Of a stretch of 64,000 nucleotides of DNA, positions 13,467 through 24,761 are shown piece after piece. The stretch is from Brachypodius melanocephalos (Eukaryota > Chordata > Aves > Passeriformes > Pycnonotidae). Numbering within the stretch: position 1 is the stretch's first letter; every line of letters begins with the position of its first letter. Position numbers and translations under genes: made by a program. The notes under the pieces are model-generated. The model was not told the origin of the DNA, did no database searches, and saw nothing but the letters and a program-made list of their open reading frames with translations. The stretch is from positions 3,472,888-3,536,887 of the forward strand of contig VZSR01000393.1 of NCBI GenBank assembly GCA_013398615.1, given 5' to 3'.

Positions 13467-16400
13467 AACAGCAAAGGGGCTGTCCCAGGGACACCTGCTG
13501 GTTATGGTTCCAGTCAGGGCCATCCCTGGAAGGGGTTGCTGGAAGGAGAAGCATCACCCCGAGCACAGATGTGCCCCATGGTGGGGCTGGGGGAGGGCAG
13601 GCAGCACAAGGCACCTCCACAGCCACTGCTCACTAGAGCTGGGATGCCCAGATCCTGTGCAATTCCCTCATCCTGATCCCAGCTAACACTCTGGAAACCC
13701 TCCAGCAGCAGCTTAGGTGCTCTGATTCCAAGCACACCAAATGTCTCGTGCAAATAAAGGCAATTCCCAGGAAATACAGGTGCCACCAATGATATAAAAA
13801 ATAATTTGGTGTCACCTTCCGTTGATATCAAAGAGCTTTTCCACAGGGTTGAATGTTTATCACAACAGAACATGTATGAAGAGAATGGGTTCATTAAAAG
13901 TCTCTTTTAAGACTGGTTCTCCTTCTCCTATTGAACCCTCCCTGTAATGTGCTCACACATCTGCATCACTATTGCCACCCTGAGCTCTTCCCAAGGACAG
14001 CCAGGACAGGAGGGATTAATTGGACCCTGACACACATTTCTAGATACAGATTTTCCACCTGAGCTTGGCAGTTCTGAGGGAAATCATTTTAAGGGACAAT
14101 AAATACCACTTTATTTCTGTACACAGCAGTGTGATATACTGTGAGCAGCCACCCTTCCTCCCCTTGGAAGGCAGAGAAATGCTGTGCTTGCAGGTACCTC
14201 AGGAACATCTCCTATTTCTTGCCTCTGAGTAAGCTCATAATTAGAGTAGAAACACGAGGAACAATTTCAATGGAGCTGTAAAACTCCAACAGGAGGGAAA
14301 AAAAAATCTATTTGAGGTTAGAACAAAATCTTTTTTTAATCTGGCTAATGCTGCTTTTGTGCTGATGCTGATCATTATATTTATGACTGACTGTGGGACA
14401 TTCCAAAGCATTGACACCTGACTTCACTTACTAGAAAAGCAATCACTTGCAGATATTCAACTTGGTGATTAATATGTAGATACCTAATTTTTAGTGGATT
14501 AAGCCGTGTTGTATCAATTTGGTGGTCTTTAGGATTTATAATCAAACCCTGATGACATCTGATTAATGCCAGCTCAGGCTCCCTGAACCTTGCAATATTC
14601 TTGCTCCTTTGGAGCTCAGATCACAGCAGGCTGATTACCCCCTGATTATCCTGAGTAACTGGGGTCAGAGGTTCGCTGGCACCACAGAACACATTTAATT
14701 CAATCAATTCAGTGAGTGAAGCAGTAGGGGAAAAAAATTTAAAAAAGATATTCCAATTGCTGTAATATAGCATTAGAAAAATTGCTCAGGACTTCTGCGC
14801 TCCAACTGATGAGCATTTTTGCTTAATTTCTAATTTAGTATTCTGCTGGGGTTTGCAACTTCAATTACTTGTGATATTTTCACTTGAAGTCAGGGGCACT
14901 CATCTTGGAGGGAGGAAGGAAAAGCAGAGGGAGAGAAGCTGCCTGCATTAAGCTGGATAATAACATTTGTGACAGCCACACTCACACTGGCAGAGCTCAG
15001 CTGTGGCTTTCCTGGTGCCCCTCTCTACTGGGAACTCACAAACTCCTCCTGGTTCTCACTACCTGTCCCTTTTGCCAGATTTTTGGTTTTATTCCACTCC
15101 TGGTGGATTTTTACTGTTGTTTAGCTGAGAGCCACTCCATTTTCCTCGTAAGAAGAGAGACTTTGATCACCTGTGACAGAGCACAGTGGTGATTTCAGAG
15201 AGCCCAGTGCCCTCGTGGGTGCTCAGAGGAGTTGGGGAGCTCATGAAAGACTCCGCTCTGTTCCTCAGCCACCTGCAGCACGAAGTGCTGTGTCTGGGAT
15301 GAAACACAAAAATCTCCTCTTACTGTTCCCTGAAAACCTCGAGGCATTCATGTACAAATGTCCAGCGGCTCAGTTCAACCCCTGCAGTGAGGTTTGTGTC
15401 CTACATGAGGATCCTGAGCCTGCTGACACACAAATATTCCTTACTGTGCACCCTGAGGCTGCTGCCACAGCCAGGCTCTGCCTTCTGCCCCGGATTGGGT
15501 GATTATCACAGCCCCAGGCATTGCAGAGGTGGAGACCCTGCTCAAAAGGGGCAGCAGAGGATCCAACAAATGTGAGGGACATCAGAGATGGTAAATTCGG
15601 ACCTAACGTGGAGCTTCAAGCCAAGGAAGAGAGAGCAACACACAAAACCACATGTTTTACATTTTCAAAGAGACAAACATGACCCCAAATGATCCCAAGG
15701 GCAGGAGGGGGAAATGATCACCGTGAGCATCCCATTTATCCTCCTGGAGCAAAGGTTTCCAGGGGTTACAACTCCCCATAACACCCTGACCTCAAACACT
15801 GGAGTGAAACCAACTTTATGGCCCAGAGGAGCCAGGAAAGGCTGAGAGAAACAGCAGGAAAGGGGTGAGAGCTAAGAAAAGTGTGTACAACACTTTTACA
15901 TCTGTCCTATTATCACTACTGAAAATCTTTCTAAGTTGAAGAATGTTTATTTATTTGTTTCAATAATTCAATCGAAATTAATAACGATTCTTGGTTTAGG
16001 GTGAACTTGGATTAGTTTTCAATTTTATTAACATTAAATTCTTGGCTTTATATATAAGGTGGCCTTCCCAAACAACAAGATTTTGAATGTAAGAATACAA
16101 CATCAGGGTTAGCCATTACCTGCAATGCTTCCTCAGAAATTAAAGCACCTTTCCTGAGTAGAATTCTTTAATAAAAGAAATGAAGTCTTAGACCTCTGTT
16201 TTCTCTGCAAGCAGGAGAAAGTTGCAATTTAATTTTCTGCTTGCCCACAGAGAAGATCCATTTTCTGTATGCTCCTTTGGGGTTCTTTGGAATGAAAAAT
16301 GCTGTATGGTTATAAAACATCCTCCTAATGAAGCTCACTCTCAACTGTCCCTGGAATTGATGAATTTCCTCCTGAATACCCGGGCACATCTGCCCACAGA

Positions 16401-17895
16401 CAAATCCTGGCACAGCTGTCAGCATTCCTTACTTTTAGAGAAGCCCAGAAATGGAGCTGCAGGACAGAGGTTTGGTGTATTAGAGAAGATCACAAGGTCC
16501 TGACAGGGACATAAAGCTGGGAACCTATAGACAGTGCCCACAGATCCCTACACAATGCCTGCAGGCTCTCCCTTGTATGTGAAATATTCCCAGCCTGTTC
16601 TACTACAAAATCCAAAATAAATAAAAAGACAACACTCAAATGACTTAATCAATTCTCCACATCAAACACAAAACCACGGGTAGAGAAGAAAACAAACAAC
16701 AGCAAAATCCCATGGCATTAAAGCCCACAAAATCCATACACTCTCCTCCTCCTGTGCTGAGTGTGAAAGGAGAAGGAACCACAGGCAGCAGATGTTGGTT
16801 TTGTCACTTACTCTGTGCTGGAAGAAGAATTGTGGACAATAAAGGAAATTTGATGTCGTGCAAACAGCGAAACTCTGTTGGGAAGTGCAAGGAGCTGCCT
16901 TGCATTGCATTCCCACACCCAAGTGAATGTTTCCATAGGAGGAAAAGGGTTTCAGCTTCACCTCAGGACTTTTAAGGGAGAAACACCAGAACCTTCTGCA
17001 TTTCTCTCATCACAATGGGCTCAGTGCCCAGACAAAGGCACCTGTTGGATCTTTGGACTGTTTTTTAAAACCTGTAACTGCTTCTATCGGGCAGCAAGCC
17101 AAAAAACCCCTCCCTGATGGTTGTGTACTCAAGAATGAGCTCAGAGCCCCTCGATGCTTTTCGATGTGTCTGAGCAGGTGCAAGAGGCTTCTCCTCGCTG
17201 TGCACGGCTTTTGTGCTTTTGTTTTGTACAGTTTGTTGTTTTCTCTTTAATTAAAACCTTTTTTTTGCTTTTTTCAAAATACACGTACCAAACACACATA
17301 CGGCGATCCGCCATCGCGCTAATTATTCTTAAACCATCTCTGGGAAAGTTGTTGGTCAACCCTCAAAGCTCTTAAAGGAAAAATAAGTAAAATCTGGAAA
17401 TTATATGGATAGGAGGGAGGAATTTTAGGATATCTTGAGAACCCTTTCCCAAAACTTTCATGAGAAACCCAAATCCAAGCATCTATATAGAACGAAACAC
17501 ACATGCCTGATTTTCTAACGTTTTCATGATTCTCATGAACATCCAGAAAGTTCACTGGATTGACATGATTTTATTTTTTTTCTGTGCCAAAACCAAGTGA
17601 TAGGAAAGAATTTCCTGTCTGGGATTCCAGTGTGAAACTCCCCATCCTCCAAGACCCTTCGTTCTGCTGGGTTTGGTGCTGACAGCTGGAGATACAGGGT
17701 GGAACTGCAAAACAACCCTTGCCCTCCTTGCTGCAGATAAAAATTGTGCCTGTAGCTTTCCTAGCTGGTCATGTCCTCTTTTGGCAACCAAATGGAAGGA
17801 AAGAGGAGAGGAAAATAACTCTGATCTCAGCCTGGGGAAGGATCCAAAGGGCACAAGAGTGGCAGAGCTAGATATCAAAATTTAGTTGTGTTGTG

Positions 17896-17917
17896 GCTAC
17901 AGTGTGGCCACTGTAGC
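17896..17917. other. perfect inverted repeat, 9-bp arms with a 4-bp loop
   Basis: GCTACAGTG and CACTGTAGC flank TGGC. It could form a short hairpin. It is too short to be a miRNA precursor by itself, and no longer pairing was seen around it. Confidence 0.9.
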
Positions 17918-20028
17918 AAAATTCCTGCTCCACTTAAAACTCCCCTACTTTTATTAGTGAATTAAAACTCTTCCCTTGCAGTCCCACAGGAATAAACTGC
18001 TCCTGCCAAGCAGACAAGATTTCTGAAGAAAATCATGCTTTTAACAAATCTCAGCCACTACTTCATCGTTTTCCTGAATTGTCTGGCAAAAAGGAATTTA
18101 AAGGCCTGCATTTAAATTCTGGAGCAGCTATGAAATGAAGAAAGCAGATTGATTTGCATTCTGTTCCACTCCTCTCTTTGCCAAAGTGATTTTTATGAAG
18201 AAAACCCCTAAAAATTAAAAAGACTTAAACCCCACAATCTGAGCCTGAAAATTCAGTTTTCAACATCAAACCACTGATTTTTTTTTTTTATTTGCTTACA
18301 ATATAAACCCTTAGAAACAGGGTTTACAGAAGAAATGCTGCCAGAACCCCTAGAACGTGTCATCCACTCATTCCTCACATGGAATTAAAGCAAAATGCCA
18401 CCCTTGCCTTGCCCACAAACTCTGCCAACAAATAAGGATTGCCACAGGCTGAGAGCGCTGTCTGGGGTTTTTATGCTCATTTTTTTCCATGGCAACGTCT
18501 CTGTTTCACGTCCATGGTTTCATTCCCTCCAATCTCTGCATTGTCTTGTTTGGTTTATCCCTTCCAGGCAGCACCTGCCACGTCTCCACTCTGCTGCGAG
18601 ACACAGAGAGCACATTTGGAGCGTCTAGGGCCAGCTGACACTTGTTCCTCAGCTGTAAATTTCGCTCAAATCACACCCAACCTTCTCACCTCTCCCACTT
18701 CCCAGCCGTTATTTGTCCCTTCCTCGGTTTCCTCCAACATTTCCAGCTGAGAAATTGCCTCTCTTCCACTGGCACTGTAAAAGATTAAACACAGCTGCCC
18801 TGTTCCACCTTGTGCTGTTGGGGACAATGTCCTTGGGGGCCACCTGCACAGACAGCAAGGGACTTTTCCACTCAGATCCTGGGTGTCCCTGTGCCTGGAG
18901 TTTGAGAATAGCCTTGAAGAGATGGGATTTAAATTGTGCTGAGGGCATTAGTCTAAAGTGAATGAAGTGGAGAGTATACGTCTCGTCTATATCCCCAGAG
19001 TGATAAATGTGAGAGCGGAATATATTTTTTTATTTTTTAATTTATTTTTCTAAGGCAAAGAAAATGGGAAACCAACACGGATTTCAGGCACATGAGAAAC
19101 AGCTTATGAATTTAGATGATAGTTCAGCAGAAATAAATTGTACATCTGTTCATTCATTTTAATAAAGCAGGGAAATGACACACTGCTGGAGCCTTTGGAG
19201 AGGGCTGGTATTTTTAAATGATGATCCTATAATAGCAGCATTAACATTTGTAATGCTGCCCATACTTTAGGAATTTAAGAAAAATACATTTATGGGATAA
19301 GGGAGCTTCAACCTGTGGTCTGGACTCCAGGCATTAAAAAGTGAATAAGGTGCCTTCTGAATACTCCCAAATTAGTTCAGGAAAAGCTCTACAATGGCTT
19401 TCCCATGCAACACAGATAATCCTCTCAGTGTGTGTTGATAAAGCACTCTTATTATTTCTGAATAAATAATTCAGCTGTGCAACATGTAGCTGAATTTCTG
19501 CTGACTAGAGCCCCAGCCTGCATTTACAGGCAGCTAAAGTGGAGTGTTTTCCTTGAAAGTAGTCCATTAAAGGAACCAAGGAGGTGCTTTTCCTGGCTGT
19601 ATGGGTGCATGGAAACATTTCCTACCTTCTGCTGAATTCAGGAAGGAATGGGACCTTTCCCCTGCCTCTTGCATGACACAGAAGTTAGAAATGGAAAAAG
19701 CTCCATTGCTCCATTGTTTCTATGCTGTCATTGTTTACAAAACCAATGGACAAATGTAAGGAATAAACCAGTGAGGCTGCAGGGGATGGTGCATTTTAAA
19801 AGCTGAGTTTTGATTTTCCAAACTCATCTCCATGGGAAATAATAAATTAGGGGTTCAATAATAACCACCGTGTTCCCTTTAAAAGCATAATTATTAAGAT
19901 CATTAAAATTTCCTTTTAATTGATTGCATTAAAGCAATTGCTGCTGGAGTAAGGAGCCTGTAAAACTGATTAGTGCTCACATATTGCTCTTTGATCAACT
20001 GGGATAACCCTCACTCAGGGAAAGGGAA

Positions 20029-20128
20029 NNNNNNNNNNNNNNNNNNNNNNNNNNNNNNNNNNNNNNNNNNNNNNNNNNNNNNNNNNNNNNNNNNNNNNNN
20101 NNNNNNNNNNNNNNNNNNNNNNNNNNNN
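20029..20128. other. assembly gap (100 N)
   Basis: Exactly 100 N, the usual placeholder for a gap of unknown size. It abuts an LTR, which probably explains the break. Confidence 0.99.
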
Positions 20129-20393
20129 AGCCTCTTCTCGAAACAATCTTGGCAAACAGCTGTCCTTTCTCAAAACAATTTTCTCCAGGTGGTGTTTTGC
20201 TGTTTCTCCAGTTTAACCAATGGGATTGGAGAGGTGTCGTTCCTATTCACCAATCCTGTTAAGTCTGTATGGGAACACCTTATAAAAGATAGTAAGAATT
20301 AGACAATAAAGCCTTTTTTCTGTGCTCTTTGCCTTCTGAAATGTTTGGAGTCTTTCATCTTTCTTTCGTGTCCTACAGCGACACTTGAGGAGT
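20129..20393 (+). mobile_element. endogenous retrovirus LTR, 5' part lost in an assembly gap
   Basis: The layout is that of a retroviral LTR. A promoter-like CTTATAAAAGATAG has its TATA box at 20281-20288, AATAAA follows at 20305-20310, and then comes a T-rich segment and TCTTTCATCTTTCTTTCGTG with a likely CA end near 20393. The 5' part of the U3 region is probably within the adjacent 100-N gap. TATA and polyadenylation signals read rightward, so the element is antisense to CDH13. No gag, pol or env coding sequence is recognised alongside it, and its exact family is not identified. Confidence 0.7.
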
Positions 20394-21155
20394 GCAGGGG
20401 TTCACCTAAAATTGGATCTCAGAACCCGAGACCTTTTCCTACAGTCCCAACACTGACACCAAAGGAGCACAGGCTGAACTCTTGGCTCTTCCCAAGGCAG
20501 AGATGTCCTAGAGGTGTTGCAGGGAGCCTGGCACGAGCTCCTCAGTGCTGCCATCCCTAATTTATCCAGCAGCACATGAGAGTGGCCCCGTGCTCCCTCC
20601 TGCTCCCTCCAGCTCCAGCAGGCGGCCAAAAACAACCTCAACAGGCAGCCCAGGTAAACAAGACTCTGTAATTCGCTTCTCTCCTCAATACGGGAGGATT
20701 GAAGGAAAGAAAGGCCCCTGGGACACAGAGCCCCCCTGGGTGAACACTTCCCATCCACAGAACCCTCACAGATTTATTGATGGGAACTGCATTTGAACCA
20801 TTTGCCTGGAGGAAAGGAAACAGCTCGCAGGGAGTGTCAGCCAGGCTTGCACGATAAACCCCTCTGTGCCAGGCAGTGCCTGTGTCACAGCAAAAGGACA
20901 TTAAAGAGTTCAACATCTGCAGGCAAAGTTGAATTTATTTACTTATGGCTTCAATTATTATTTAAGACGGAAAATTTGAAAAGGTCAGGACTGCTAAATC
21001 AGAAAGGCTGCCTTTCATTTGTCTTCAAACATACACGGGTTTCTGAGCTTCGTTCAGCACTGAATCAATTAATCAGAAGCAATGTTCTTTGTTTTCAAAT
21101 GCCAGTTGTGTTATTTCTAAATATGGAAATGTATTGTGTTATTTCCAAATGGACT

Positions 21156-21207
21156 TGTTGATCTTCAAGCTCTTTTCCAGCCTAAATGATTCCGTGACTC
21201 TGTGAAT
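21156..21207 (+). mobile_element. very short CR1 3' end
   Basis: About 50 bp resembling only the terminal CR1 3' end: TTGATCTTCAAGCTCTTTTCC followed by CAGCCTAAATGATTCCGTGACTCTGTGAATC-like sequence, positions 21157-21207. This is an extreme 5' truncation. Its orientation is plus, antisense to CDH13. The match is short, so confidence is moderate. Confidence 0.65.
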
Positions 21208-21325
21208 CAGGCAAGTAAATCCAGGTTTCATTTTTGTTTTAACCCATGTTAGAAAATGCAGCTTTGGGAAAATGAAACATCAAGTCTTCAGTTTAGGTAG
21301 GCAGACACCTGCAGGCCTGTGTTTC

Positions 21326-21347
21326 TATTTCTATATATATGTATAGA
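21326..21347. other. inverted repeat, 8-bp arms with a 6-bp loop
   Basis: TTTCTATA and TATAGAAA flank TATATG in an AT-rich intronic stretch. It is probably a by-product of a TA-rich run. Confidence 0.8.
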
Positions 21348-21739
21348 AACCCAGATTTACTTCCCAGCCTAAAACTGCACTCCCATCTCCATTTGGATGG
21401 GAGCCACAGCTTGGATGCAGGCAGTTAAGAATATCAATGCTACAGATAAATCTTCTTCCCTGATATTATTTCAGACAACTGTTGGTTTAGATTTAAGCTT
21501 ATTTAGCAGGATTGATTTTCCTTATGTTTCTTTCAAAACTTACTCACATAACTCCTTTGATTTTTCAAACTTTTTTTTTTTTTTAAGCTAAAAGATTGCT
21601 TCCAACCCTTTCAACTTCTCGAGGACAGCGGTGCTCTCCTCACCATCAGTCTTCCAAAATGAAAAAAAATCACTGATCTAAGAGCATCTGACAGTACCAG
21701 TTAATGTATGGGCACTGCCAGCTTTGGTGGCTGGAGATG

Positions 21740-22640
21740 GGTAAAACAAATGAGCTGGGGAGGAGGAAATAAAGTCCAGAAGGAACAGATGAGGGGATGT
21801 GGGGAAGCCAACGGGGCTCGATTTATAAAAGGCAGGCAAAGGGTGTGCAGAGACTTCTGTGAGCCCTGAGCAAACAGTCAGTGAAAGGCACTGGAAACAA
21901 AAAGGTGGCTCCCCGGGGAAGCAGGTGATGAGAACATGAGGGAGAGTTCACTGGGGGAGAGCATCAAGGGATGGGAAAAGGAAGAAATTATAAAAACAGA
22001 GAAAAATCATGGGGACAGAACGAGGATCGTGAGAGGACAAAGGTCAGACGCAGATTTTGGTGACATAGTAAAGAAAATGTTTTCCATGTAGAAAGACAGG
22101 GGAGAAGTGATGAAAATAAGAGCAGAGAGAAAGGGGAGTCACTCAGCAAGAAGCAGTCAGGGGATCCATCACTGGGAGTTCTGAGACACAGGAGCAGAGG
22201 GGTTTAAGGAATGTGAGCTGATCAGGCTCAGACAGTCCAAGGACAGAGTCCAGGTGTTTGGAGAGAAAGGAAAATTTAAAGCTAATTATTAAAATTCAAA
22301 AAAGGCTCCAAACAGATTCCTGACTAAAGAACAGGCTCAGAAGGAGGAAAACTCAAGAGTTTGCTCTTTGGTTAGTTGGAATGGGGAAGTTTGTTTTGTC
22401 TTAAAAAAAGAGAAAGATGCAACAGGCAGAAGAAGGATAAATTTCAGCACTGGGCAAATTAAATATCAAGGAGAGGACACAAGTGATTAGCACAGGGAAA
22501 GGAAATAAAAAAATCTCTATAAAAGCTGCATCAAGAGGAGAACAGGAGTTAGAATATAAACTCCAAAGGACTGACTGTAAGGCAAAAGTATTGGAGGGAA
22601 ATACTGGATGAGGGGATTTTTCCCACTCAGATCGAATGGG
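21740..22640 (+). other. polypurine domain
   Basis: About 900 bp of strongly G+A-biased plus strand. Two 60-base lines I counted (21961-22020 and 22081-22140) are about 80 and 77 percent purine. It is not a simple repeat: words such as GGGGAGAAG, AGCAGAGAGA and GGAAGAAA recur without a fixed period. There are no long open frames with recognisable content. On the CDH13 sense strand it is polypyrimidine. Its origin is unknown. Confidence 0.7.
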
Positions 22641-23796
22641 AAAGGGAGGATAACATCAAGACTTTGTGTAGAGCTGGGCTTTCACTTTTTTGTGACATAT
22701 GGACTGAGAACACAGGGGAACACATTTGTAAAAACAAATAAATATTAAGTGACTGTTAGACAGACGGCTGGAGAAAGGGCTACCCTTTAAGCAAAGAAGC
22801 ATCTGGAACTCTAAGGCAAACAAGTCCTGGAAACAAGCCAAAGTAGGAACTACAAGGATGTGAATAAATTCCACTTCTGAACCATTTTCCTCAAAAGAAA
22901 CTGTAACTACAAAGAGTCCTGTATGAAGCCCCTAATCTGCTTTTTCGTACATGTAACAACACCATTTTCATTCCTCTAAGTTCATGACACAATCAGGCCT
23001 ATATAATTTTATTTTTATTCCAAAATGAATACCTTTCACAGGCATTTGCTAAAAATTTTACTTGACTAAACCTGCAGGTCCTTTTAGCGTGGTGAGTTTT
23101 ATTCATTGTCTATTTTAACGCTTCAGAGCAGAAGGAAAAAAGATATTTTGTCTAAATAATCCTGACATTTTGATTTGTGCGCACAGATGGTTAGCAAATT
23201 TTGGAGTAGCCAAATCAGTTTTAGTGTTGCCGAGAAAAATCTTAAAACCTCACTTGTCAGTGAAGGAATTGATAAACTGATCACAAAACTCATTCTGCTG
23301 TAGTGGAATGACCCGAGCCGTCACACAAACTATTATTTTTGAATGAATAGGCTTCAGCTTTACAAATTCCCTCTGCTGATATAAACTGCAGCTATGATAC
23401 CAGCTCACACATATTGTGTAATTGGTATTAAATAGGGTTTTGTCTGCTGCAAATTGAATGTGGTAAGATCTATAGCGTGTTATCATGTTTAATCCTGCTT
23501 TTAAAACAGAACTCCCACAGATGCTGCAGGCATATGAACAGTGTGGGTTTCTGAGCGCGTGGGATTACTCTGATGCTTTGCTACACATCCAACAATTCCT
23601 CTATTTGTTACTCCTCAAATCAGCTGCGCTGTGCCAGACAAAGAGATTTAGAATTCTTGGTTATTTCTGTTAAAATTCCGCGTTCCGCGGGTGAGGAACT
23701 GAAATAATTTATGCACGGAGTAAAAGGTCCTTCAAGACCAAAAAGGTGATATCTGGTCATCTCTTCCTCACTAATTTACATTCTGAATTACTTTAA

Positions 23797-24187
23797 ACTG
23801 AAAGAGGGAAGATCAGATTGGATATTAGGGAGAAATTCTTCCCTGTGGGGGTGGGGAGGCCCTGAGTGCTGGTTTGGCTAGGAAGGGATTTTTTTAGGAA
23901 GTTACAGTTTGATAAACTAATTAGAAAGGGATATTTCTCCCTGGACTTACAGAGGTAAATATTGGGAGATTTTGGGAAACTTCCTTTTTTAAATGAATTT
24001 TAAACTATTCCACCCTGGCACAGGGTGCCCAGAGAAGCTGTGGCTGCCCCTGGATCCCTGGAAGTGTCCAAGGCCAGGCTGGACAGGGCTTGGAGCAACC
24101 TGGGATAGTGGAAGGCGTCCCTGCCCATGGCACATGGAGATGATTTTAAGGTCCCTTACAACCCAAATCATTCTGGGATTCTGTGAA
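23797..24187 (+). mobile_element. CR1 LINE 3' fragment interrupted by a nested insertion
   Basis: The left part (23797-23864) carries the AACTGAAAGAGGGAAGATC and GTGGGGGTGGGGAGGCCCTG blocks. The right part (24013-24187) resumes at CCCTGGCACAGGGTGCCCAG and runs through the CCTGCCCATGGCA block to ATTCTGGGATTCTGTGAA. Between them lies 148 bp foreign to CR1, with CCCTG repeated on both sides. The orientation is plus, antisense to CDH13. Confidence 0.9.
23865..24012. mobile_element. 148-bp insertion nested in CR1, flanked by CCCTG duplications
   Basis: The insertion separates two otherwise contiguous CR1 blocks and is flanked by CCCTG at 23860-23864 and 24013-24017, a likely 5-bp target-site duplication. 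It starts AGTGCTGGTTTGGCTAGG, which resembles the start of some avian LTRs, and ends CTATTCCA. It has no poly-A tail. A short or internally deleted LTR is the most likely identity given the 5-bp duplication, but this is an inference; the family is not recognised. Confidence 0.6.
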
Positions 24188-24646
24188 CAAGATAATGATG
24201 ATTTAAGAGTCACTCTGCAATGAATACCACGTGTAGAAATTCCCACACCAAGGTTTTTTGTCAGCTGGGTGTCACGCAGCCAAACGAGGTCTCCCAGCAG
24301 AGACCCCCAATGTTAATGTCAGAGAAGAGATTGATGCATCAGTTTGTATCTTGATCTGAAAGCAACTGTGTGAAGTTTCTTGGAAGTCTCTGTGTCGCCT
24401 GCCAGCACTCAGTGTTGGAACTGGAATTGCTTGGACGGCTAATGGAGTACAACACGCTATGAACACTCTTGGAGAAGAGTGAAATCAAAGGAAATTTCAT
24501 GGATTACTTCACCAGTACACTTAGAGGAAAAACAAAATTATCAGGGAAAATACTCAAATTTTTAAATGTCCGTTACAATTGAAATCTGTAGAAAACACTC
24601 TTAATTTGATTTGAAGGCAACTGTAAAATTCCGGCTGGTGGGGTTA

Positions 24647-24728
24647 GTTTGGTTTTTTTTTTTTTGTTTGTTTGTTTGGGTTTTTTTTGGGGGGGTGTTT
24701 GGTTTTGGTTTTTTTTGGGTTTTTTCTG

Positions 24729-24759
<31 letters not shown>

Positions 24760-24761
24760 TT
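24647..24761. repeat. G/T-only low-complexity tract
   Basis: 115 bp composed of G and T with a single C at 24726. It includes GTTTGTTTGTTTGGG, a run of seven G, a long T run and a terminal (TG)n. On the CDH13 sense strand it is an A/C tract. Confidence 0.95.
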
